In this document: piece by piece, positions 1-7,600 of the stretch | Layout: each line of letters opens with the position of its first letter | Numbering within the stretch: the stretch's first letter is position 1 | Assembly (NCBI GenBank): GCA_900470095.1 | Contig: UBZM01000023.1 | Location: 62,001-126,000, forward strand | Source of the DNA: Hyphomicrobiales bacterium | GTDB lineage: Bacteria; Pseudomonadota; Alphaproteobacteria; Rhizobiales; Beijerinckiaceae | DNA: 64,000 bases | Direction: 5' to 3' | Program-made: the position numbers and the translations under genes | Notes under the pieces: model-generated | What the model was told of the DNA's origin: nothing | The model's input: only the letters and a program-made list of their open reading frames with translations | The model's database searches: none

Positions 1-117
1 AGCGCTGTCGAGCGTGCTGGCCTGCGCGAGCTGCGCGATGGTCAGGTCGTCTCCTTCGAGCTGATCGCCGATCGCAAGACCGGCAAGTCCTCGGCCGGCA
101 ACCTCGTCGTCGCCTGA
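1..117 (+). CDS. Cold-shock protein, C-terminal end (5' truncated by window edge)
   Basis: The frame is open from base 1 and ends in TGA at 115-117, encoding 38 residues. The segment with GQVVSFELIADRKTGKSSA followed by NLVVA resembles the last OB-fold strand of CspA-family proteins with a two-domain or extended C-terminus. These are small cytoplasmic single-stranded nucleic acid binders and RNA chaperones. A strong hairpin follows directly, so it probably ends its own transcript ahead of the helicase gene. The family call rests only on the tail, so the exact subtype is open. Confidence 0.7.
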   Translation, partial: SAVERAGLRELRDGQVVSFELIADRKTGKSSAGNLVVA

Positions 118-130
118 GGCTGAATACTGA

Positions 131-156
131 CCGGGAGGGTGTCCGCACTCTCCCGG
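131..156 (+). terminator. Stem-loop terminator after cold-shock gene
   Basis: CCGGGAGGGTG (131-141) pairs with CACTCTCCCGG (146-156) around a TCCG loop, with one G-U pair. It lies 14 bases after the cold-shock stop codon. A pyrimidine-rich CTCTCTCT stretch follows instead of a clean T-run, so termination may be partial. Confidence 0.55.
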
Positions 157-308
157 CTCTCTCTACCGATACCCTTACAACAATACCTTTCGGCGCAGTG
201 GCTAGCGGTTCGCCGGACGGAAATGACGTACTTCAATGCCGAACCCATTCGGTGGCGCAGCCGGTTTCCACATGCGCCCCTTGCGTTTCGGCTTCAGAAA
301 GACCTGTT

Positions 309-1754
309 TTGACACAATTTACAGACCTCGGCCTCGCCGAGCAGCTTCTCAAGGCGCTCGCGGCTGAAGGTTATTCCAAGCCGACGCCCATCCAGGCGCA
401 GGCCATTCCCCCTATTCTCGAAGGCAAGGATCTGTTCGGCGCGGCCCAGACGGGCACGGGCAAGACGGCCGCCTTCTCTCTGCCGATGCTGCACCGGTTG
501 CTGAACAACCCCCGGCGCATGCAGCCGCGCTCGGTGCGCGCACTCATCCTGAGCCCGACGCGTGAGCTCGCGGCGCAGATCGAGACCAGCATCCGCACCT
601 ACGCCCAGTTCACCACGGTCAAGTCGGCCGTGATCTTCGGTGGCGTGCCCGTCGGCAAGCAGATCCGAGCGCTCGGCCAGACCGTCGACATCCTCGTCGC
701 CACGCCCGGCCGTCTGCTTGATCTTGTCGACCAGCGCGCAGTCTCGCTGCGCGAGATCGAGTTCCTGGTGCTCGACGAGGCCGATCAGATGCTTGATCTC
801 GGCTTCATTCATGCTCTGCGCCGCATCGCGACGCTGATCCCGGCCAAGCGCCAGACGCTTCTGTTCTCGGCGACCATGCCGAAGCAGATCCGCGAGATCG
901 CCTCGGCCTATCTGACCAATCCGGTCGAGGTCGCGGTGACGCCGGTTGCCACGACTGCCGAGAAGGTCGAGCAGCGCGTGATCTTCACCGATCCCGGCCA
1001 AAAGCCGGCTTTGCTGGCGAAGACGCTCGGCGTGCCGGAGATGGAGCGCGCGATCGTGTTCACGCGCACCAAGCATGGTGCGGACAAGGTCGTTCGCCAG
1101 CTCGAGCAGTCCGGCATCAAGTCGGCTGCCATCCACGGCAACAAGAGCCAGGGTCAGCGCGAGCGCGCTCTCGGCGCTTTCCGTGAGGGCGAACTGCGCA
1201 TTCTGGTCGCGACCGATATCGCGGCGCGGGGCATCGATGTCGACGGCGTCAGCCATGTCGTCAATTTCGACCTGCCGAACGTGGCGGAAACCTATGTCCA
1301 CCGCATCGGCCGCACGGCGCGCGCCGGCGCCACCGGTGTCGCCATTGCCTTCTGCACCCCGGAAGAGCGCGGCGATCTGGCGGCGATCGAAAAGCTCACT
1401 CGCGTTTCGCTGACCCCGGTCGGCGAGGTGCCGCACTGGGATGGCCGCACGCCGAAGAAGCCGCCGCAGAACCAGGGCCGCGGCCGCAATGGCCAGGGCT
1501 CCGGTGGCGGGCGCGATCATGGCCGGCCGCAGGGCCAGCGCCAGGGCGCGAAGCCGCAGCAGGCGGGCAAGCCCCAGCATGCCGGCGGTCAGCGCAGCGA
1601 GACTCCTCGCAATGACCGTCCGCCGCAGCGCGCTGAGGCGCCTTCGGCGCGAAAAGACAGCGTTGCCGGCAAGGAAGGACTTGGCGGCGTCGCGTTCTTG
1701 CAGCAAAGAACAGAGCAACGTCGCAATGGCGGCGCCCGGCGCCGCGCGAACTGA
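309..1754 (+). CDS. DEAD-box ATP-dependent RNA helicase (RhlE-like)
   Basis: A 481-residue cytoplasmic RNA helicase that should unwind structured RNA with ATP. All core motifs are visible: Q motif PTPIQ (about 25-29), Walker A AQTGTGKT (46-53), PTREL (83-87), DEAD (156-159), SAT (187-189), ATDIAARGID (301-310) and HRIGRTAR (331-338). A tail of about 100 residues rich in Gly, Arg, Gln and Pro follows, typical of RhlE/CsdA-like helicases. The TTG at 309 is preferred because the family similarity begins at TQFTDLGLAEQLL. A GTG at 198 in the same frame would add 37 residues that look non-coding. It lies between a cold-shock gene and infA, suggesting a role in cold-adapted RNA metabolism. The leader from 157 to 308 is long. 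Confidence 0.93.
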   Translation: MTQFTDLGLAEQLLKALAAEGYSKPTPIQAQAIPPILEGKDLFGAAQTGTGKTAAFSLPMLHRLLNNPRRMQPRSVRALILSPTRELAAQIETSIRTYAQFTTVKSAVIFGGVPVGKQIRALGQTVDILVATPGRLLDLVDQRAVSLREIEFLVLDEADQMLDLGFIHALRRIATLIPAKRQTLLFSATMPKQIREIASAYLTNPVEVAVTPVATTAEKVEQRVIFTDPGQKPALLAKTLGVPEMERAIVFTRTKHGADKVVRQLEQSGIKSAAIHGNKSQGQRERALGAFREGELRILVATDIAARGIDVDGVSHVVNFDLPNVAETYVHRIGRTARAGATGVAIAFCTPEERGDLAAIEKLTRVSLTPVGEVPHWDGRTPKKPPQNQGRGRNGQGSGGGRDHGRPQGQRQGAKPQQAGKPQHAGGQRSETPRNDRPPQRAEAPSARKDSVAGKEGLGGVAFLQQRTEQRRNGGARRRAN

Positions 1755-1770
1755 CGCGCGGATAGCCAGG

Positions 1771-1809
1771 GGACGATCGGGCCGGCGGATCCCTCTGATC
1801 CGGTCGTCC
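1771..1809 (+). promoter_or_regulatory. Interrupted hairpin between helicase and infA
   Basis: Outer arms GGACGA (1771-1776) and TCGTCC (1804-1809) enclose an inner stem CGGATC/GATCCG (1786-1791 and 1797-1802). It sits 17-55 bases after the helicase stop and ends 28 bases before infA. It could be an attenuator, a processing site or a weak terminator. There is no T-run. Confidence 0.35.
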
Positions 1810-1837
1810 GCCCAAGGCGCAGAAGAAGGACCAAGGA

Positions 1838-2110
1838 ATGGCGAAAGAAGAACTTCTCGAGTTCGACGGCACGGTGGTCGAGGTGCTGCCCGATGGAAAC
1901 TATCGGGTGAAGCTCGACAATGACCATGTGATCCTGGCCTACGCGGCCGGCAAGATGAAGAAGAACCGCATCCGCACGATCGCCGGAGACCGGGTCGTCG
2001 TCGAGATGTCGCCTTATGATCTTGATCGCGGCCGCATCAACTTCCGTCAGAAGACGGCGGGACCGGCTCCGGGCGGGCCGCCGCGCAATCAGAACTTCCG
2101 TCGGCGTTGA
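1838..2110 (+). CDS. infA: Translation initiation factor IF-1 with C-terminal extension
   Basis: A 90-residue protein opening with [20 protein letters not shown], followed by [29 protein letters not shown] OB-fold sequence and [18 protein letters not shown]. This is a clear IF-1, which binds the ribosomal A site during initiation. Canonical IF-1 has about 72 residues. The extra 18 or so (Pro, Gly and Arg rich, ending NFRRR) form a basic tail. The gene lies 83 bases after the RNA helicase and its stop overlaps a TTG start of the next frame. The extended form beside a helicase suggests a secondary or conditional IF-1, though a second copy elsewhere cannot be seen here. Confidence 0.95.
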   Translation: MAKEELLEFDGTVVEVLPDGNYRVKLDNDHVILAYAAGKMKKNRIRTIAGDRVVVEMSPYDLDRGRINFRQKTAGPAPGGPPRNQNFRRR

Positions 2111-2118
2111 GCCACAGC

Positions 2119-2388
2119 ATGCGCTTCAGCCGGGTTGAACTGCTCTTCCTCGCTGCAGGCGCAGGCCTCGGAAGTCTTGTCGCACTCGCGGCTCACATTG
2201 GATGGCTGGCGGGATCGGCAGCTTTCCCGCGCTATCTGTTCGTCCTGATCGGGCTCGGCCTCATCGAAGTCGTCTTTGGTTTCGTGACGGGCCGCCCTCC
2301 CGGCGCCCTTGTCGGGATGCCTGCCCGTATCCTGGCCTTCGTGCTCGGTCTTGGCGTCTTGGCGCTGGTCACCGGCGGCATCGCCTGA
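2119..2388 (+). CDS. Small membrane protein of unknown function
   Basis: About 89 residues with three hydrophobic segments: LLFLAAGAGLGSLVALAAHI, then YLFVLIGLGLIEVVFGFV, then ILAFVLGLGVLALVTGGIA. It is probably an inner-membrane protein. The start is uncertain: ATG at 2119 is used here, but a TTG at 2107 overlaps the infA stop as TTGA and would add four residues. Spacing suggests cotranscription with infA. I do not recognise the family. Confidence 0.6.
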   Translation: MRFSRVELLFLAAGAGLGSLVALAAHIGWLAGSAAFPRYLFVLIGLGLIEVVFGFVTGRPPGALVGMPARILAFVLGLGVLALVTGGIA

Positions 2389-2448
2389 CTGCCTGACATA
2401 TTCCCTCAACACATGAAGGACCGCGCGCTGGCGCGGGATGCCGAGTGC

Positions 2449-2477
2449 TGGTCAGCATCGGGGAGACGTGCTAATAT
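2449..2477 (+). promoter_or_regulatory. Probable nadA promoter
   Basis: A TGGTCA -35-like hexamer (2449-2454) and a TAATAT -10-like hexamer (2472-2477) are 17 bases apart. The expected transcription start near 2484 falls inside the inverted repeat at 2481-2499, the right geometry for repression. Confidence 0.5.
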
Positions 2478-2480
2478 CCT

Positions 2481-2499
2481 TATGCTCAAAACGAGCATA
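2481..2499. promoter_or_regulatory. Perfect 7-5-7 inverted repeat, candidate NadQ operator
   Basis: TATGCTC (2481-2487), spacer AAAAC, GAGCATA (2493-2499). It lies just downstream of the predicted -10 and 69 bases before nadA. NAD biosynthesis operons in Rhizobiales are known to be controlled by NadQ-type repressors, and a nadQ-like gene is present at 35209-36198. Assigning this site to NadQ is inference from position and symmetry. Confidence 0.6.
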
Positions 2500-2567
2500 G
2501 CTGGCTAGCAACAGGCCGGCGGCGACCCGGGGCGGAGCTCCGGCATCGCAGGGATGAGGAGGATGCC

Positions 2568-3671
2568 ATGTCTTTGGGCTTGGAAAAGTCTCGGGGCTTC
2601 GAGGCCGACAACGCTGTCGCCCCGGTCACTGTCGCGCGCCGCAGGGACGATCCGCGCTTCCGGCCACTGCCGATGCCCGATCTGACCTGGACCCCCGAGG
2701 TCGAAGCCGCGACCGCGCATCTCTACGAGAAGGTCAAGGCCGTCATTCCAGCGGTCGAATGGCCCTTCTTCGCGCCGACGATCAAGGCGATCAACGAGCT
2801 GAAGCAGGTCCGCAATGCGGTCATCCTCGGCCATAATTACATGACGCCGGAAATCTTCCATTGTGTCTCCGACATCGTCGGCGACTCCTTGCAGCTCGCC
2901 AAGGTGGCCTCGAAGACCAAGGCAGAGGTCATCGTGCAGGGTGGCGTGCATTTCATGGCCGAGACCTCGAAGCTGCTCAGCCCCGAGAAGATCGTGCTGA
3001 TCCCGGACATGAAGGCTGGCTGTTCGCTGGCCTCATCGATTACGGGCGCCGATATCCGCCTGCTGCGCGAGCGCTATCCCGGCCGTCCGGTCGTCGCCTA
3101 TGTCAACACCTCGGCGGATGTGAAGGCGGAGGTCGATATCTGCTGCACCTCGTCGAACGCGGTGCAGGTGGTCGAGAGCCTGGGCGTGCCGGAAGTCATT
3201 TTCGTGCCCGACCAGTATCTGGCGAAGAATGTCGCGGCGCAGACCAGGGTGAAGATCATCTCCTGGGCCGGCGCCTGCGAGGTGCATGAGCGCTTCACCG
3301 CCGAAGAACTCGTCCGCTACCGCGAGGCCGATCCGAGCATCAAGATCGTCGCCCATCCGGAATGCCCGCCGGAGGTCGTCGCCGTTGCCGATTACGCCGG
3401 TTCGACCAAGGGCATGATCGACTGGGTCAAGAATGAGTTGCCGGGCCGCGTCCTGCTCGTCACCGAATGCTCGATGGCGGACAATGTCGCAGCCGAGACG
3501 AAGGGCGTCGAATTCGTGCGGCCCTGCAATCTCTGCCCGCATATGAAGCGCATCACCTTGCCCAAGATCCTCGAGTCGCTGGTCTATATGCAGCACGAGG
3601 TGGTGGTCGATCCGGCTATGGCCGAAAAGGCCCGGCGCTCGGTCGAGCGCATGGTCAACCTGACGATGTAA
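2568..3671 (+). CDS. nadA: Quinolinate synthase NadA
   Basis: A 367-residue cytoplasmic enzyme that condenses iminoaspartate with dihydroxyacetone phosphate to quinolinate, the second step of de novo NAD synthesis. Family hallmarks are [38 protein letters not shown] and MKAGCSLA. Likely 4Fe-4S ligands are Cys152, Cys237 (GACEVHE) and Cys320 or Cys323 (CNLCPHM). A GAGGAGGA ribosome site precedes the ATG. It is first in nadA-nadB-nadC, so the operator upstream should control all three. An N-terminal extension of about 40 residues relative to short NadA forms is visible. Confidence 0.97.
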   Translation: MSLGLEKSRGFEADNAVAPVTVARRRDDPRFRPLPMPDLTWTPEVEAATAHLYEKVKAVIPAVEWPFFAPTIKAINELKQVRNAVILGHNYMTPEIFHCVSDIVGDSLQLAKVASKTKAEVIVQGGVHFMAETSKLLSPEKIVLIPDMKAGCSLASSITGADIRLLRERYPGRPVVAYVNTSADVKAEVDICCTSSNAVQVVESLGVPEVIFVPDQYLAKNVAAQTRVKIISWAGACEVHERFTAEELVRYREADPSIKIVAHPECPPEVVAVADYAGSTKGMIDWVKNELPGRVLLVTECSMADNVAAETKGVEFVRPCNLCPHMKRITLPKILESLVYMQHEVVVDPAMAEKARRSVERMVNLTM

Positions 3672-3681
3672 AGCCTGCGTG

Positions 3682-3701
3682 CCTCTCCCTTGAGGGGGAG
3701 G
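3682..3701. repeat. Short CCTCTCCC-TTGA-GGGGGAGG hairpin between nadA and nadB
   Basis: CCTCTCCC (3682-3689) pairs with GGGGGAGG (3694-3701) around TTGA with one G-U pair. Similar pyrimidine/purine hairpins are common intergenic repeats in Hyphomicrobiales. Sitting inside the nad operon, it may affect nadB expression or mRNA stability. Confidence 0.45.
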
Positions 3702-3725
3702 GGCCCTGGCGGCGGATTGGCCCTC

Positions 3726-5285
3726 ATGCCTGACATCCAAGCGGATATCCTCATCGTCGGCGGCGGGCTGGCGGGGCTGTTCACGGCTCTGAAACTGGCG
3801 CCGCTGCCCTGCACGGTGCTGGCGCCACGCCCGCTCGGCGAGGGCTCTTCGTCGAGCTGGGCGCAAGGCGGCATCGCCGCTGCGATGTCCGAGGGCGACA
3901 CGGCGGCAAAGCACGCTGCCGATACGATCGCGGCTGGTGCGGGCATCGTCGACGAGGCCGTCGCGCACATGGTTGCCAATGAGGCCGCCGAACGCGTCCA
4001 CGATCTTCTGTCCTATGGCGTCCCCTTCGATCGCGATCTTGCCGGGCGGCTCGTACAGTCGCGCGAGGCCGCGCATTCGGAGCATCGTGTCGTCCGCGTC
4101 GGCGGCGATGGTGCCGGCGCCGCGATCATGCAGGCACTGATTGCGACGGTGCGGCAGACGCCTTCGATCACCGTGCGGCAAGGGTTCATTGCCGAGGACC
4201 TGCTTCTTACCGATGGCGCCTGCACGGGTGTGCTGGCGCGCGGCGAGCACGGAGCGGCGCGCGAGGCGACGCGGTTTCATGCTGTTGCGACCGTGCTGGC
4301 CACGGGAGGTATCGGCCATCTCTACGCGCTGACCACGAACCCGGCGGAGGCGCGTGGCGAAGGACTGGCCATGGCGGCACGTGCCGGCGCGACGATTGCC
4401 GATGCGGAGTTCGTGCAGTTCCACCCGACCGCGCTGGCGCTCGGGCTCGATCCGGCCCCGCTCGCGACCGAAGCGATCCGGGGCGACGGCGGCATTCTCG
4501 TCAATGCCGCCGGCGAGCGTTTCATGCTGCCCGTGCACAAGGATGCCGAGCTCGCCCCGCGCGATATCGTGGCGCGCGCCGTCTTCGCCGAGATCGCGGC
4601 GGGGCGTGGCGCCTTCCTCGATGCAAGGGCGGCGATCGGTGTTGAGTTTGCCGAGCGGTTTCCCTCCGTCACCGCCGCCTGCCGCAAGGCGGGCATCGAT
4701 CCAGTGACCGAGCTCATGCCGGTGGCGCCGGCCGAGCATTACCACATGGGTGGAGTCGCGACTGACGCTCATGGCTGCACGACGCTTCCCGGCCTCTATG
4801 CCGCCGGTGAAGTGGCCAGCACTGGCCTGCATGGTGCCAACCGGCTCGCCTCGAATTCCCTTCTGGAGGCCGTGGTCTTCGGCGCACGTGTCGCCGAGTT
4901 CCTGAAGGCCCGCCCGTTGGTGATGAAAACCAGGGGGAAGCCGGTCCGCATGAGCGGTACGGCAGCCTGCCTGCCGACGGCTGCGGACCAGCGCGCGATC
5001 AAGCGCTTGCGAGCGATCATGTCGGAAAGGGCAGGCGTGGTGCGTGACGGGCCAGGGCTGCTTGCCGCGTCGCGTCAGCTCCAGGCCATCGCGGAGGCTG
5101 CGGACAGTTCGACGCTCGTCAACATGGCGAGCGCCGCCCTCATCATCGTTGCAGCCGCACTTGCCCGGCGCGAGAGCCGTGGCGGCCATTGGCGCAGCGA
5201 TTTTCCGCAAGCCAGTGCGGCGCTCGCGACGCGCAGCAAGCTGGCCTTATCGGCGCCGCCTGCCGCGCGCCGCGCCCTGTCCTGA
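3726..5285 (+). CDS. nadB: L-aspartate oxidase NadB
   Basis: A 519-residue FAD enzyme that oxidises L-aspartate to iminoaspartate, feeding NadA. It opens with MPDIQADILIVGGGLAGLF, a Rossmann dinucleotide-binding motif. Further flavoprotein signatures are SSSWAQGGIAAA, HRVVRVGGDGAG and LHGANRLASNSLLEAVV near the FAD site. ATG 3726 places the Rossmann fold at residue 8 as usual; an in-frame TTG at 3690 lies inside a hairpin and is unlikely. No strong ribosome site is visible. It lies 54 bases after nadA and 13 before nadC. Confidence 0.95.
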   Translation: MPDIQADILIVGGGLAGLFTALKLAPLPCTVLAPRPLGEGSSSSWAQGGIAAAMSEGDTAAKHAADTIAAGAGIVDEAVAHMVANEAAERVHDLLSYGVPFDRDLAGRLVQSREAAHSEHRVVRVGGDGAGAAIMQALIATVRQTPSITVRQGFIAEDLLLTDGACTGVLARGEHGAAREATRFHAVATVLATGGIGHLYALTTNPAEARGEGLAMAARAGATIADAEFVQFHPTALALGLDPAPLATEAIRGDGGILVNAAGERFMLPVHKDAELAPRDIVARAVFAEIAAGRGAFLDARAAIGVEFAERFPSVTAACRKAGIDPVTELMPVAPAEHYHMGGVATDAHGCTTLPGLYAAGEVASTGLHGANRLASNSLLEAVVFGARVAEFLKARPLVMKTRGKPVRMSGTAACLPTAADQRAIKRLRAIMSERAGVVRDGPGLLAASRQLQAIAEAADSSTLVNMASAALIIVAAALARRESRGGHWRSDFPQASAALATRSKLALSAPPAARRALS

Positions 5286-5298
5286 TCCGGAGCCCGAC

Positions 5299-6153
5299 GT
5301 GAGCCAAGCCGTCCTCAATCCCCTGCTCATCACCGAAGCGGTGCGTGCCGCTCTGATCGAGGATCTCGGCCGGGCCGGTGACATCACCACCCTTGCGACG
5401 ATTCCTGCCGGCAAGCGGGCCAGCGCGGTGATCGCCGCGCGCAAGAGCGGCATCGTTGCCGGTCTGCCCTTCGCCCGCGAGACCTTCCGGCAATACGACC
5501 CATCGGTTCGCTTCGAGGCCGCCATGTCGGATGGCGACAGGCTCGAACCCGGCGCCATTGTGGCTCGCATCGAGGGGGAGGCCCGCTCCGTCCTCTCGGC
5601 GGAGCGTGTCGCCTTGAATTTCATGGGCCGGCTCTCCGGCATCGCCACGCTGGCGGCGGCCTATGTGGCCAAGGCCGCGGGCACGAAGGCGATGATCGTC
5701 GACACCCGCAAGACCACGCCGGGCCTGCGCGCGTTCGAGAAATACGCGGTTCGCTGCGGCGGCGCCGGCAACCATCGCTATGGGCTCGATGACGCCATCC
5801 TGATCAAGGACAATCATGTCGCCGTCGCTGGCGGCATTCGCCCCGCATTACAGGCGGCCAAGCGCCAGGCCGGCAACTTCGTCAAGATCGAGATCGAGGT
5901 CGACACCCTTGCCCAGCTCGAGGAGGTCCTCGCCGAGGGCGCCGACATCGTCATGCTCGACAACATGTCCGTTGCCGATCTGACCAGGGGCGTTGCCATG
6001 GTCGGCGGCCGCATGAAGGTCGAGGCCTCCGGCGGCATCACGCTCGACACCGTCGCGGCGATCGCGGCGACCGGCGTCGACATGATCTCGGTGGGCGCCC
6101 TGACCCATTCCGCCAGCGTGCTCGACCTCGGGCTCGATATCGAGATCGCATGA
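5299..6153 (+). CDS. nadC: Nicotinate-nucleotide pyrophosphorylase (carboxylating), quinolinate phosphoribosyltransferase
   Basis: A 284-residue enzyme converting quinolinate and PRPP to nicotinate mononucleotide, closing the pathway started by NadB and NadA. Diagnostic motifs are DTRKTTPGLRAFEKYAVRCG, GGAGNHRYGLDDAILIKDNH, and later EVDTLAQLEEVLAEGAD and EASGGITLDTV. The start is GTG 5299, 13 bases after nadB; the open frame extends back into nadB but similarity begins at VLNPLLITEAV. It is the last gene of the operon and is followed by a strong hairpin. Confidence 0.96.
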   Translation: MSQAVLNPLLITEAVRAALIEDLGRAGDITTLATIPAGKRASAVIAARKSGIVAGLPFARETFRQYDPSVRFEAAMSDGDRLEPGAIVARIEGEARSVLSAERVALNFMGRLSGIATLAAAYVAKAAGTKAMIVDTRKTTPGLRAFEKYAVRCGGAGNHRYGLDDAILIKDNHVAVAGGIRPALQAAKRQAGNFVKIEIEVDTLAQLEEVLAEGADIVMLDNMSVADLTRGVAMVGGRMKVEASGGITLDTVAAIAATGVDMISVGALTHSASVLDLGLDIEIA

Positions 6154-6178
6154 AAAAAGCCCCGGCCGAAGCCGGGGC
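6153..6178 (-). terminator. Intrinsic terminator (minus strand; hairpin shared with nadC end)
   Basis: GCCCCGGC (6159-6166), loop CGAA, GCCGGGGC (6171-6178), with AAAAAA at 6153-6158. On the minus strand this is a GC hairpin followed by a U-run, terminating the gene at 6237-6833. The same hairpin may stop nadC transcription, but has no T-run on the plus strand. Confidence 0.75.
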
Positions 6179-6236
6179 GTAAGGTCGTTTCCGTGGTAAA
6201 AAAGGGTCTGCGTCTAAACTCTCGGTAGGCGTGAAC

Positions 6237-6833
6237 TCAATAGCGGCCGCGCGCCCAGTATTGCGAGCCGGGGCTCACCAGCACCTGGCGCTGGCGGGTT
6301 TCGTAGAGAGCGGGGATCGTCTCGTGCACGACCTGCGTCTGGCGCACCATCACCTTGCGCTGACGCTGGCCATAGACCGCGGGCAGCGTCTCGTAATCGG
6401 TACTCGCCGGGCTGATCTCGACCGTGCGCTGCTGGATGCCGTAGCGCGCGGGAACATCGACCCAGCAGCCGGTGACGTTGCCATAGAGATCGCGGTTCAC
6501 CTCCCAGCGACGCCCCGCCGGTGAAATCAGGACCTGTTCGGCCACCGTGCTGTACTGGGCCGGGCGATAGCGCGGGATGACCCGCTGCGGATGCACCATC
6601 ACCTGCTCGGTGACGTATTCATATTCGGCCGGGATGATGCGCGACTGAGTCTGCGCCGGGCGCGCGACATAGGTCTCGTTGATCGTGCCATAGACCGGGG
6701 GCGACTGCTGCAGCGTGTAGCAGGCGGAGCCATAGCAGCCACCGCCAGCCTGGGCGCCCTGGGCGCCGAGCAGCAGCGCGGCCGCAGCTACCGAAGCGGC
6801 CAATGCGGAAGCGGAAAATACCTTGCCTCGCAT
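6237..6833 (-). CDS. Secreted protein with six degenerate Tyr/Pro/Gln repeats
   Basis: A 198-residue protein with a signal peptide: MRGKV, a hydrophobic stretch ALAASVAAAALLLGA, and a cleavage-like AQA. The mature part is built of about six units of 20-24 residues. Each begins like PA-x-Y and continues x-Q-x-V-x-(I/V)-(S/R)-P; examples are PAEYEYVTEQVMVHP, PAQYSTVAEQVLISP, PARYGIQQRTVEISP and PALYETRQRQVLVSP. Two cysteines lie near the mature N-terminus (GCYGSACY) and one in the middle. ATG 6833 has a CGGAG ribosome site and starts the signal peptide; the frame stays open further upstream. It is probably periplasmic or surface-associated. I know of no assigned function. Confidence 0.75.
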   Translation of the reverse strand: MRGKVFSASALAASVAAAALLLGAQGAQAGGGCYGSACYTLQQSPPVYGTINETYVARPAQTQSRIIPAEYEYVTEQVMVHPQRVIPRYRPAQYSTVAEQVLISPAGRRWEVNRDLYGNVTGCWVDVPARYGIQQRTVEISPASTDYETLPAVYGQRQRKVMVRQTQVVHETIPALYETRQRQVLVSPGSQYWARGRY

Positions 6834-6851
6834 GTCTGACTCCGAACTCCC

Positions 6852-6873
6852 CGGCGGCGTCCTGGCGCCGCCG
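6852..6873 (-). promoter_or_regulatory. Stem-loop in leader of the repeat-protein gene
   Basis: CGGCGGCG (6852-6859) pairs with CGCCGCCG (6866-6873) around six bases. It lies 18 bases upstream of the repeat-protein ATG and downstream of the methyltransferase stop at 6937. It could be the methyltransferase terminator or a leader hairpin. Confidence 0.4.
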
Positions 6874-6909
6874 TGTTGGAGGCAGAAAGCCAGCCGGCAG
6901 TGATGAACG

Positions 6910-6935
6910 CAAGGTAAACGCGAAAACAAGGTAAA
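6910..6935. repeat. Two CAAGGTAAA direct repeats upstream of the repeat-protein gene
   Basis: CAAGGTAAA occurs at 6910-6918 and 6927-6935, offset by 17 bases, and is followed by ATTAACC. On the coding (minus) strand they read TTTACCTTG. Their placement 77-102 bases upstream of the ATG fits an activator site, but no regulator can be named. Confidence 0.4.
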
Positions 6936-6936
6936 A

Positions 6937-7551
6937 TTAACCATGATCCGCGGCGCCCGGCAAGGCCTCGAATACTGCGCCGTAATGAAAAGGCGGCAGG
7001 TCGACGAGCCCTACGCAGCGGAAGCCTGCCGGCTCGACGACAGCGCGAACCTCCTCGGGGGACATCCTGGTATCGGACCTGGGCCCGCGAGGCAGGCCGA
7101 GCACGGTTGTCTCCTCCCGCGGATGACGATGCCAGTTCACGATTCCGAGCAGGCCATGCGGCCGCAGCACCGCGCGCATGGCGCGAGCGAGCTCAGATTG
7201 GTCCGGCACGCCGTGAAAGGTGTTCGCCATCAAGACGTAGTCGACGCGCTCACGCAGAAGCGTGGCGATCTCACGGGCGTCGGCGCAATGCCATTGCAGG
7301 ACTGATGTGGCATTGCGGGCGATTTCAGTCTTGGCCAGTTCGATCATCGCCGGATCGAGATCGAGAGCATGGACGCGTCCGTCGACGAGCCTGGCGAGCG
7401 GCGCGGTGAAGTATCCGTCGCCGCAGCATAGATCGAGCACGGTCATCTCGGGCTCGATGCCGATCTGCCGCAGGATATCGCCGGGCGACGGCCACAGCAC
7501 CGCCCACCAGTCGCGGTCAGGCATCGACGTGGCAGGAAAAGTCTCGCGCAT
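6937..7551 (-). CDS. Class I SAM-dependent methyltransferase
   Basis: A 204-residue protein with motif I VLDLCCGDGYFT, the acidic HALDLDPAMIE loop, and LLGIVNWHRHP. It is a Rossmann-fold methyltransferase of unknown substrate. ATG 7551 begins MRETFPATSMPDRDWWAVL; upstream residues in the open frame look non-coding. The two tandem Cys in motif I (LCCGDG) are unusual. It lies 49 bases downstream of the GDCCVxC gene on the same strand, probably in one transcript, so the two products may act together. Substrate remains unknown. Confidence 0.85.
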   Translation of the reverse strand: MRETFPATSMPDRDWWAVLWPSPGDILRQIGIEPEMTVLDLCCGDGYFTAPLARLVDGRVHALDLDPAMIELAKTEIARNATSVLQWHCADAREIATLLRERVDYVLMANTFHGVPDQSELARAMRAVLRPHGLLGIVNWHRHPREETTVLGLPRGPRSDTRMSPEEVRAVVEPAGFRCVGLVDLPPFHYGAVFEALPGAADHG

Positions 7552-7600
7552 GGCGCACCGGAGATTGGGGGCGGCCTTCGGCTGCGCGCCTGAGCTTATG

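Noticed and set aside
294..1718. 474-codon minus-strand open frame opposite the DEAD helicase
   Set aside because: Arg/Asp/Leu-rich composition typical of antisense frames in GC-rich genes; the plus strand has all helicase motifs.
3033..5210. 725-codon minus-strand open frame across nadA and nadB
   Set aside because: No recognisable domain and it covers two clear genes on the other strand.
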